In this document: positions 5,072-12,006 of the stretch, one piece after another
How positions within the stretch are numbered: position 1 is the first letter of the stretch
Layout: every line of letters begins with the position of its first letter
Assembly (NCBI RefSeq): GCF_021811875.1
Contig: NZ_JAJBJD010000008.1
Location: 1-14,215, forward strand
From: Candidatus Bandiella numerosa
GTDB lineage: Bacteria; Pseudomonadota; Alphaproteobacteria; Rickettsiales; Midichloriaceae
DNA: 14,215 bases
Direction of reading: 5' to 3'
The notes under the pieces: model-generated
The model's input: only the letters and a program-made list of their open reading frames with translations
Told to the model about the DNA's origin: nothing
Database searches by the model: none
Made by a program: the position numbers and the translations under genes

Positions 5072-6051
5072 ATAATAATAAATCTACAAAACAGCAAAAC
5101 AACAATAAAAATTCACATGATGTTTTTGTTAAAAAGGCAATGTCGGATAAAAACGTTGCGAGAGAGTTTTTTGAAGCAAATTTACCACAAGATATTTTAT
5201 CACAAGTAGACCTTAGTACGTTAAATCAAGAAAAGGAAAATTACTTTGATAACACCTTAGGACATGGGGTTGTCGACCTTATATATAGTGTTAACTTTGG
5301 ATTAGATAAAGGTTATTTAGTGCTTTTAGTTGAGCATCAATCTACGCAGGATTATAAGATGCCACTTAGGATAATGAAATACGTGCTTAAGATTTGTGAT
5401 GATTATTTAAAGAAAAATAAGTGTGATAAAATACCACTGATATATCCAATTTTATTTTATAGTGGTAAAAAGAAATATACAGCTCCACTTAGCTTATGGA
5501 ATTTGTTTAGCAACTCAGAAAGAGCTAAGGAATTTCTAACAAAGCCAATTCAGCTAGTAGAGACTAATAATTTCAGGAAAGAAGACATAAGAGGTAGAGA
5601 TTATGGTGGATTAATGATGTATTTTATGGCGCATATCAGTGAGAAAGATATATTTCCATATTTGCATAATGTAGTAGAGCTAATAAATAAAATAAGTAAT
5701 GACGGGAATATTGAATATATAGAAAGTATATTATATTATGTGATAGATAAGGCAGACTCTGAAAAAGTAGATGGAATTTTATCAGAGTTTAAAAAAGCGG
5801 TAAAACCAGATCATTCGGAGAGACTTATGACAATAGCAGAAAGATTAAAAGAACAAGGTAAAGAAGTTGGCATCCAAATCGGTATAGAGAAAGGAAGAGA
5901 GGAAGGAAGAGAGGAAGGAAGAGAGGAAGGAAGAGAGGAAGGTATAAAAAAAGTAGCGCTTAATATGCTTCTTAAGAAGCTGGATGAGAAAATAATATCC
6001 GAAGCAACAGGATTGTCTGTTGAGGAAATTAATAAGTTAAAGCATAATTAA
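5068..6051 (+). CDS. Rpn family recombination-promoting nuclease (transposase_31, PD-(D/E)XK)
   Basis: 327 residues, the usual family length. After an Asn/Lys-rich leader, 'HDVFVKKAMSDKNVAREFFE' opens the domain. The PD-(D/E)XK site shows Asp70 (GVVDLIYSV) and Glu89-x-Gln91 in 'VLLVEHQST', the family's D...ExQ variant. 'MKYVLKICDDYLK' and 'IPLIYPILFYSGKKKYTAPL' are strongly typical of YhgA-like/Rpn proteins, which cut DNA with little specificity and stimulate RecA-independent recombination. Residues 276-291 are four copies of Gly-Arg-Glu-Glu (5893-5940), then a helical tail resembling a small DNA- or protein-binding helix bundle (SEATGLSVEEINKL). It is translationally coupled to tag. Such genes are abundant in Rickettsiales accessory DNA. 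Confidence 0.9.
   Translation: MNNNKSTKQQNNNKNSHDVFVKKAMSDKNVAREFFEANLPQDILSQVDLSTLNQEKENYFDNTLGHGVVDLIYSVNFGLDKGYLVLLVEHQSTQDYKMPLRIMKYVLKICDDYLKKNKCDKIPLIYPILFYSGKKKYTAPLSLWNLFSNSERAKEFLTKPIQLVETNNFRKEDIRGRDYGGLMMYFMAHISEKDIFPYLHNVVELINKISNDGNIEYIESILYYVIDKADSEKVDGILSEFKKAVKPDHSERLMTIAERLKEQGKEVGIQIGIEKGREEGREEGREEGREEGIKKVALNMLLKKLDEKIISEATGLSVEEINKLKHN
5893..5940 (+). repeat. Four tandem 12-bp repeats inside rpn
   Basis: Four identical units of GGAAGAGAGGAA, each encoding Gly-Arg-Glu-Glu. Being 12 bp, copy-number change would lengthen or shorten the protein without shifting the frame. Confidence 0.95.
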
Positions 6052-6193
6052 TATTTAATGCATAGTCTTTAATAATGTTTTCTTTAATTTTAATAAGTAC
6101 TTTACAATATTATTATATAATAAATCTAATAATCATGTTATATTCTAGATATAAAGATATTTATTTATAAAGTACTAATTAATATATAAATTT
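6052..6193. other. Very AT-rich spacer between rpn and the SprT-like gene
   Basis: 142 bases of almost pure A/T. TATAAT (6116-6121) and TTTACA (6101-6106) occur, but only 9 bases apart, so they do not form a normal promoter together. A weak hairpin (TTAAAGCAT ... ATGC ... CTTTAA) follows the rpn stop. Nothing here is convincing on its own. Confidence 0.4.
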
Positions 6194-6805
6194 ATGTTAA
6201 AACCAACAACAGAATTATATGCAGAGCTACAAGAAATATTTGATTTCTTTAATCAAAAGTTGTTCGGTGGAGAATTACCTAACTGCCTTATTTCACTTCA
6301 GAGAAGCAAAGGAGCTGCAGGATATTTTTCATATTCTTCTTGGGAAAATGAAAAAGGTAAAAAGATTGATGAAATAGCCTTAAATCCAAGTAGTTTAAAA
6401 GATAAAGATTTAAAAACTATACTTTCTACCTTTGTTCATGAAATGTGTCATTTGTGGCAGTCATATTTTGGTAAAGTTGGTAAAAATGGTTATCATAACC
6501 AGGAATGGTCAAAAAAAATGCAAGCAATAGGCTTGATGCCTTCGCATACAGGTAAAATAGGTGGTGATCATACAGGATATAAAATGTCACATTATGTTTT
6601 GGATGATGGATTATATAAAAAAACCTTTGAGGAATTAGAAAAGCTTGGTGGAAAGATGAGCTGGATTGAATCAATTGGTGAGCAAAAGAAAAATTATATC
6701 AAAAAAATGAAATATGTTTGTCCAGAGTGCAATATAAAACTTTGGGGTAAACCTAATCTCAATATAATCTGTGGAGATTGTGAGGTAATATTAAATTTAA
6801 TATAG
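6194..6805 (+). CDS. SprT-like zinc metalloprotease
   Basis: 203 residues. 'ELYAELQEIFDFFNQKLFGG' is the N-terminal helix of SprT domains; HEMCH (82-86) within 'STFVHEMCHLWQSYFGK' is the HExxH zinc site, and His101 in GYHNQEW is a likely third ligand. The C-terminus carries a zinc ribbon with Cys176-x2-Cys179 and Cys193-x2-Cys196. The family includes Spartan, which degrades proteins crosslinked to DNA; bacterial SprT-like proteins on mobile elements are thought to act similarly, though this is not proven. The length is slightly above E. coli SprT (165) because of a longer middle region. The ATG has no visible Shine-Dalgarno site. It is separated by AT-rich spacers from both neighbours. Confidence 0.85.
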   Translation: MLKPTTELYAELQEIFDFFNQKLFGGELPNCLISLQRSKGAAGYFSYSSWENEKGKKIDEIALNPSSLKDKDLKTILSTFVHEMCHLWQSYFGKVGKNGYHNQEWSKKMQAIGLMPSHTGKIGGDHTGYKMSHYVLDDGLYKKTFEELEKLGGKMSWIESIGEQKKNYIKKMKYVCPECNIKLWGKPNLNIICGDCEVILNLI

Positions 6806-6823
6806 CCACTATATATAGTTGCT
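6804..6823. promoter_or_regulatory. 20-bp dyad over the hicAB promoter, probable operator
   Basis: AGCCACTATATATAGTTGCT is an inverted repeat with 9 of 10 positions paired. It starts at the SprT stop codon, and its right end overlaps the proposed -35 box of hicAB. HicB antitoxins with a ribbon-helix-helix domain bind palindromes at their own promoters, so autoregulation is the likely role. Because TTTGTTT follows, it could also serve as a weak terminator for the upstream gene. Confidence 0.45.
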
Positions 6824-6846
6824 TTGTTTAGTAATTGTAGTATAAT
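6819..6846 (+). promoter_or_regulatory. hicAB promoter
   Basis: TTGCTT (6819-6824), 16 bases, then TATAAT (6841-6846), placed 26 bases before the hicA ATG. The -10 is perfect and the -35 matches 4 of 6. Confidence 0.5.
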
Positions 6847-6872
6847 AAGTTTTATCTATAGCAGTTACAAAG

Positions 6873-7130
6873 ATGAGTAAGAAAGAAAAATTATTAACAA
6901 GATTTTTGCAGATACCGAGAGATTTTTCTTGGGACGAGTTATGTGCTGTTTTATTGATGCTAGGTTTTGAAGAAATGATTAAAAGTAAAACAGGAGGCTC
7001 TAGGAGAAAGTTTTATCATACTAAGGTTGGTATTATTATAAATCTTCATAAACCTCATCCTGGTAATATAGTTAAGCTATATGCTCTGAGACAAGTTATA
7101 GAGAAACTAAAAGATTGGAGATTATTATGA
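6873..7130 (+). CDS. hicA: HicA-like toxin (mRNA interferase)
   Basis: 85 residues, a typical HicA size. 'FSWDELCAVLLMLGFEEM' then 'KTGGSRRKFYHTKVGIIINL' then HKPHPGN and 'LRQVIEKL' follow the dsRBD-like HicA pattern (..el...L..lGF.....GSH..f.......i..H......lk..ll+qil+). His49 and/or His59 are candidates for the catalytic His; the usual GSH motif reads GSR here, as in the HicA subgroup with 'inLHKPHP'. HicA cleaves mRNA at the ribosome and is neutralised by HicB. It is the first gene of a two-gene operon; its stop overlaps the hicB start by ATGA. Confidence 0.85.
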   Translation: MSKKEKLLTRFLQIPRDFSWDELCAVLLMLGFEEMIKSKTGGSRRKFYHTKVGIIINLHKPHPGNIVKLYALRQVIEKLKDWRLL

Positions 7131-7480
7131 AAAAAAATAATATTATCACTTATAAAGGATTTCATGGTTCAATTAATTTTGATCAAGAAGAAAAATTATT
7201 TTACGGCCAAATAGAATTTATTAAAGATTTCGTAAATTATGAAGCAAAAGATGCAGATGGGTTGATAAATTCATTTCAAGAAGCTGTGGATGATTACTTG
7301 TCAACATGCAAGCAGTTAAGTAAATATCCAGACAAACCATTCAAAGGTACATTTAACGTTAGGATTGGAACAGAGTTGCATGAGAAAATTGGATTATATG
7401 CTCTTCAGCATGATGATACACTAAATAATGTGGTGAAAAATGCTCTAAGTAAGTTTGTGGAATTAAATCACATTTCATAA
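7127..7480 (+). CDS. hicB: HicB family antitoxin
   Basis: 117 residues. The N-terminal half (YKGFHGSINFDQEEKLFYGQ through 'VNYEAKDADGLINSFQEAVD' and 'DYL') is the partial RNase H-like HicB fold. After a linker, 'KGTFNVRIGTELHEKIGLYA' and 'VVKNALSKFVE' form a ribbon-helix-helix DNA-binding domain. The ATG at 7127 is chosen because GGAG (7117-7120) lies 6 nt before it and it overlaps the hicA stop; the upstream in-frame TTG 7115 would place that ribosome site inside the gene. The product should cap HicA and repress the operon through the dyad at 6804-6823. Confidence 0.88.
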   Translation: MKKNNIITYKGFHGSINFDQEEKLFYGQIEFIKDFVNYEAKDADGLINSFQEAVDDYLSTCKQLSKYPDKPFKGTFNVRIGTELHEKIGLYALQHDDTLNNVVKNALSKFVELNHIS

Positions 7481-7526
7481 AATAAATTCGCAAGGAAAAA
7501 GGGTGGACAAAATATGGGAGCACGAT

Positions 7527-8215
<689 letters not shown>

Positions 8216-8216
8216 T

Positions 8217-8972
8217 ATGGTAAACGAGCAAGAGTATATAACATTAAGCACGGAAACGCCTGAAATAAAGGTGTGGTTAAAAGAAAGTCCAAAAGCAAAG
8301 CATGGCTCTATAAAGATTACTAGACAGGGGGAGGTAGAGTTAGTAATTCCCTATAAGACAGATAAAGCGCCTGCCTATAAATTTCTACTTTCTAAAGAAA
8401 AATGGATTAGAAAAAAATTAAGTGAGCAAGCAAAGTTCTTTGAAGAGCGAGAATCTGCTCTAAAAAAAATAGTAATCCATGATGCATACCCTATTTTAAG
8501 TGAAACATATTCTATAACGCATATTGAGGATAGAAGGAAATTACATGCACTAATAGTTGGAGCAAGTATAGTAGTACATTCTCCAGAAGGAAGTTTACAT
8601 ATTGTACTGACGCATTTTTTTAAAAATCTTGCTTATGATAAATTTAATGCTCAAGTAAGGATTTTAGCTAAAAAATATGGACTCGATTATAATAAAGTAG
8701 ATGTGAAAGAATTAAAAAGCAAATGGGGTAGTTGCTCATCTAAGAAGAACCTAACTTTTAATTGGAGACTTATTTTTGCACCAAAAAATGTTTTCTTTTA
8801 TCTAGTTGTTCATGAATTATGTCATTTAAAAGAGATGAACCATAGCTCAAGGTTCTGGGATTTAGTGTGTAAAATAGATCCAAATTATAAAATTGCTCAA
8901 AAATGGATAAAAGACAACGGACAGAGTTTATATAATTTTTTACCATTGAGTGATGAGAAACACTATGCGTAA
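8217..8972 (+). CDS. YgjP/M48-type metallopeptidase domain protein
   Basis: 251 residues. The N-terminal half is beta-rich ('KHGSIKITRQGEVELVIPYK'), followed by 'FLLSKEKWIRKKL', typical of the YgjP (DUF45) family. The C-terminal half has 'KSKWGSCSSKKNLTFNWRLI' and 'VVHELCHLKEMNHSSRFW', with zinc ligands His199, His203 and probably His209 and catalytic Glu200. These proteins are WLM/SprT-related metalloproteases; their substrates are largely unknown. The ATG lies 1 base after the resolvase stop, so the pair is one transcription unit. A hairpin with a T-run spans the end of the gene. Its link with a resolvase is unusual and may only reflect readthrough from the resolvase promoter. Confidence 0.9.
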   Translation: MVNEQEYITLSTETPEIKVWLKESPKAKHGSIKITRQGEVELVIPYKTDKAPAYKFLLSKEKWIRKKLSEQAKFFEERESALKKIVIHDAYPILSETYSITHIEDRRKLHALIVGASIVVHSPEGSLHIVLTHFFKNLAYDKFNAQVRILAKKYGLDYNKVDVKELKSKWGSCSSKKNLTFNWRLIFAPKNVFFYLVVHELCHLKEMNHSSRFWDLVCKIDPNYKIAQKWIKDNGQSLYNFLPLSDEKHYA

Positions 8973-8993
8973 AATATATAAACTCTGTTTTTT
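8921..8993 (+). terminator. Long-armed hairpin with T-run at the end of the resolvase-ygjP unit
   Basis: ACAGAGTTTATATA (8921-8934) and its perfect complement TATATAAACTCTGT (8975-8988) are separated by 40 bases that can pair further (TTTTAC/GTAAAA, AGTG/CACT). Five T follow at 8989-8993. The hairpin contains the ygjP stop codon and lies just before the next promoter. It is likely an intrinsic terminator, though the stem is AT-rich and the structure is unusually long. Confidence 0.5.
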
Positions 8994-9000
8994 AGATACA

Positions 9001-9029
9001 TTGGAAGTTTATTGGAAGCTTGTTAGAAT
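9001..9029 (+). promoter_or_regulatory. Candidate promoter of the fic-xthA-dinB-recD2 operon
   Basis: TTGGAA (9001-9006), 17 bases, then TAGAAT (9024-9029), just after the hairpin at 8921-8993 and 24 bases before the fic ATG. A second TTGGAA lies at 9012-9017. No clear ribosome site precedes the ATG. Confidence 0.4.
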
Positions 9030-9052
9030 TAAAATAGAAAAGCACTGAATCT

Positions 9053-10150
9053 ATGTCATTTAATCCTAAATTTATTATCAGTGCAAATTTAACGCAGATA
9101 CTCATGGACATAGAGTCATCGAGGCAAACTGTCTCTCTTTTGCCGATTACTTTACAGATGTTAAAATCTTTAAGAGAATCTGCAAAACTTGTTTCTACTC
9201 ACTATTCTACTAAAATTGAAGGTAATCGGTTAACACAGGAGGAGGTTAAAGAAGTTATAAGTGGCAGCACATTCCCAAATCGCAAGCGTGACGAAAAAGA
9301 GGTGCTGAATTATTATTTAGCTATCAATTATGTCGATGGTTTAATAAAAAATGAACAAGGATTTCTTTCTGAGAAAAATATAAGGGTTATTCATGGCTTA
9401 GTAATGGAAGGCAAAGAAAAAGCAACTCCCTATAGAGATGGACAAAATGTCATAACAGATAGCATTAGTAAAAAAATAGTATATATGCCTCCAGAAGCAA
9501 AAGATGTAACGCAGCTTATGCATGAATTACTAGATTGGATCATATTACAAAAAGAAAAAGGGACTCTGCCAGTTCCAATAATCGCTGCTATTGCGCATTA
9601 CCAATTCGCTACTATACATCCATATTATGATGGAAATGGAAGAACTGCACGTTTATTGACTAATATTATCCTTCATAAATTAGGTTACGGGCTTAAAGGG
9701 ATTTATTCTTTAGAAGAATATTATGCAAAAAATCTGCAGTCTTATTATGACGCATTATCTATAGGAGAATCGCATAATTACTATTTTGGAAGAGTTGAGG
9801 CTGATATTAGTAAATGGATAGAATATTTTTGTTCTGGTATGGCAGAAGCATTTGCAAAAGTTAAAATTCTAGCTCAAGAAGCTAAATCAGATAATGAAAA
9901 AGATCAGTCTTTTTTATTAAGAGAGTTAGACCAAAGGCAGAAAAAGGTACTACAACTATTTATTGGAAGTAAATTCATCACTACAAAAGAGATAGCTATC
10001 CTATTGGGGATTCATACAAGAAGCGCCTTAAATTTATGTAAAAAATGGACAGATGAAGGATTTATTCTCCAAGAGGGATTTTCTAACAAAACCCGCAAGT
10101 ACCAATTGGTTGAGAAATGGCTGCCTTTACTCCAATATAATCTCAATTAA
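9053..10150 (+). CDS. Fic family protein (AMPylase) with C-terminal winged helix
   Basis: 365 residues. The Fic core motif HPYYDGNGRTAR (189-200) is complete: catalytic His189, Asp193 for metal, and the GNGRxxR phosphate loop. The flap 'KKIVYMPPEA' precedes it. An N-terminal inhibitory helix is present, with the (S/T)xxxE(G/N) motif at Ser52-Glu56-Gly57, which makes this a class II, self-inhibited Fic protein. Residues about 305-360 ('KFITTKEIAILLGIHTRSAL' then NLCKKWTDEGFI) form a winged helix typical of the long Fic proteins of this architecture. Fic enzymes transfer AMP from ATP to Ser/Thr/Tyr of target proteins; the target here is unknown. It is the first gene of the repair operon and overlaps xthA by one base. 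Confidence 0.93.
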   Translation: MSFNPKFIISANLTQILMDIESSRQTVSLLPITLQMLKSLRESAKLVSTHYSTKIEGNRLTQEEVKEVISGSTFPNRKRDEKEVLNYYLAINYVDGLIKNEQGFLSEKNIRVIHGLVMEGKEKATPYRDGQNVITDSISKKIVYMPPEAKDVTQLMHELLDWIILQKEKGTLPVPIIAAIAHYQFATIHPYYDGNGRTARLLTNIILHKLGYGLKGIYSLEEYYAKNLQSYYDALSIGESHNYYFGRVEADISKWIEYFCSGMAEAFAKVKILAQEAKSDNEKDQSFLLRELDQRQKKVLQLFIGSKFITTKEIAILLGIHTRSALNLCKKWTDEGFILQEGFSNKTRKYQLVEKWLPLLQYNLN

Positions 10151-10962
10151 TGGAACAAGAAATGGAAGATAAAATAAATATTACAACATGGAATATAAAC
10201 TCTGTTAGAAAGAGACTTGCTTCAATCTCTAGCTTTTTTAAGGAGCTTGTGCCTGATATACTTTTGCTTCAAGAGACTAAAGTAAATAATCATTTATTTC
10301 CTGCAGAGTTTTTCAAAGATTTTGGATATAACTTTATTCATCATGAAGGAGAGAGTACTGGTTACAATGGAGTAGCTATTCTTGCAAAAAGAGGACTAGG
10401 AATCCTTCCTAAAATAGATTTCATCAATGATGCTAGGCATCTTGCAGTGCAAATTAATGATATTGAATTGCATAATTTTTATATCCCTGCAGGTGGCGAT
10501 ATTCCAGATATTGAAATTAATCCTAAATTTAAAGAAAAACTGGATTTTATAGATAATCTATCAACTTGGTTTAATAAGGAAAAGCAATCTAGCTCCAAAA
10601 TAATAATAGCTGGAGATCTTAATGTTGCTCCTTTAGAAAATGACGTATGGTCTCACAAGCAGTTATTGAAAATTATTAGCCATACTCCTATTGAAATTGG
10701 AAAAATTAATAATCTAGCTAAATCAGTAGATTTTAAAGATTGCATTAGAAAATTCACTCCTGAATCCGAAAAACTTTATACTTGGTGGAGTTACAGAGCT
10801 AAAGATTGGCTAAAATCTGACAAAGGTAGGAGATTAGACCATATATGGGCTACAGAATCTACTTGTCAAAAAATACTTAGCGCCAAAATCTTTAAATCAG
10901 TTCGTGGTCATAATATTCCATCAGATCATGTGCCAGTTAATATAACATTATCTCTGGATTAA
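10150..10962 (+). CDS. xthA: Exodeoxyribonuclease III / AP endonuclease
   Basis: 270 residues, matching E. coli ExoIII (268). The catalytic set is intact: the Asn in TTWNINSVRKR (Asn15/17), Glu42 in LLLQETK, Asp and Asn in IIIAGDLNVAP, Asp in RRLDHIWAT, and Asp-His in SDHVPVN. The enzyme cuts 5' to abasic sites with Mg2+ and has 3'-5' exonuclease and 3'-repair activity, so it acts directly after a glycosylase such as Tag. ATG 10150 shares its A with the fic stop codon; an in-frame ATG at 10162 (MEDKINITTWN) is an alternative start. The stop overlaps the dinB start by one base. Confidence 0.95.
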   Translation: MEQEMEDKINITTWNINSVRKRLASISSFFKELVPDILLLQETKVNNHLFPAEFFKDFGYNFIHHEGESTGYNGVAILAKRGLGILPKIDFINDARHLAVQINDIELHNFYIPAGGDIPDIEINPKFKEKLDFIDNLSTWFNKEKQSSSKIIIAGDLNVAPLENDVWSHKQLLKIISHTPIEIGKINNLAKSVDFKDCIRKFTPESEKLYTWWSYRAKDWLKSDKGRRLDHIWATESTCQKILSAKIFKSVRGHNIPSDHVPVNITLSLD

Positions 10963-12005
10963 TGATTAGAAAAATAATACATATTGATATGGATTCTTTT
11001 TACGCATCAGTTGAAATAAGAGACAATCCTGCTCTTTTAGGAAAACCTGTAGCTATAGGCTCTAAAGGACGTGGTGTTTTATGCACATGCAATTATGAAG
11101 CAAGAAAATACGGTATACATTCTGCAATGCCTACATATAAAGCTTTGAACAGGTGCCCTTCTTTAATATTATTACCCGTTAATATGGCTAAATATAAAGA
11201 GGTTTCATATCGGATAAGAGATATTTTTAGGAGTTACAGCGATAAAATAGAGTTATTATCACTTGATGAAGCATATCTTGATGTTAGTAATAGTAGCCTA
11301 TATCATGGAAGTGCTACATTAGTAGCCCAAGCTATTAGAGAGAAAATCTATGAGAAGGAAAAATTAACCTCATCTGCCGGTATAGCTCCAAATAAGTTTT
11401 TAGCTAAAATTGCAAGCGACTGGAACAAGCCAAATGGTCAATTTGTAATTACTCCCTCAAAAATTGCGGAATTTATCAATAGTTTAGATGTTAAAAAGAT
11501 TTTTGGTGTAGGGAAAGTTACGTTAAAAAAACTGAGAGCCATGGAAATTAATACCTGCTCTGATTTACAAAAGCTAGCTCTTGAGGAGCTTGTTAGAAAG
11601 TTTGGCTCATATGGTACAAGCTTATATTATATGTCACGAGGGATTGATGACCGAGAGGTTAAATCAAATAGAAGGCGCAAATCATTTAGCTTTGAACGTA
11701 CTTTTGAAAAAGATTTAACAACAATAGAACAATGTTATGGCGAAACTTTTAAGCTTTATGAACAATTAAATCAAAGGCTTTTAGAAAAATCTAATATTTC
11801 TGGAACTTTCGTAAAATTAAAGTTTAGCGACTTTACAAGTACTACAGCAGAAGAAAAAGGTTTTAGACTAGAAAAAGATAATTTTTATCAGCTTCTTTTG
11901 AAAGCTAAAGCTCGATCACCCAAAAAGCATATACGCTTAATAGGGTTAGGTGTCAGGTTAAGAGATCCAGAGCTGCACTCTTCGCAATGCATTTTACAGC
12001 TGTGA
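10962..12005 (+). CDS. dinB: DNA polymerase IV (Y family)
   Basis: 347 residues, as usual for Pol IV. HIDMDSFYASVE holds metal-binding Asp9 and the steric-gate Tyr14, and SLDEAYLDVS holds the Asp-Glu pair. 'GVLCTCNYEARKYGIHSAMP' is the finger motif, 'SAGIAPNKFLAKIASDWNKP' the palm, and 'IFGVGKVTLKKLRAMEI' the thumb helix-hairpin-helix. A little-finger domain follows and the protein ends QCILQL, a plausible beta-clamp binding peptide. The enzyme copies past minor-groove and alkylation damage with low fidelity. It is translationally linked on both sides (overlap with xthA; 1 base before recD2). No LexA-type box was recognised upstream of the operon. Confidence 0.95.
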   Translation: MIRKIIHIDMDSFYASVEIRDNPALLGKPVAIGSKGRGVLCTCNYEARKYGIHSAMPTYKALNRCPSLILLPVNMAKYKEVSYRIRDIFRSYSDKIELLSLDEAYLDVSNSSLYHGSATLVAQAIREKIYEKEKLTSSAGIAPNKFLAKIASDWNKPNGQFVITPSKIAEFINSLDVKKIFGVGKVTLKKLRAMEINTCSDLQKLALEELVRKFGSYGTSLYYMSRGIDDREVKSNRRRKSFSFERTFEKDLTTIEQCYGETFKLYEQLNQRLLEKSNISGTFVKLKFSDFTSTTAEEKGFRLEKDNFYQLLLKAKARSPKKHIRLIGLGVRLRDPELHSSQCILQL

Positions 12006-12006
12006 T

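Noticed and set aside
6101..6121. TTTACA and TATAAT as a promoter for the SprT-like gene
   Set aside because: The spacer is only 9 bases and such hexamers are expected by chance in DNA this AT-rich.
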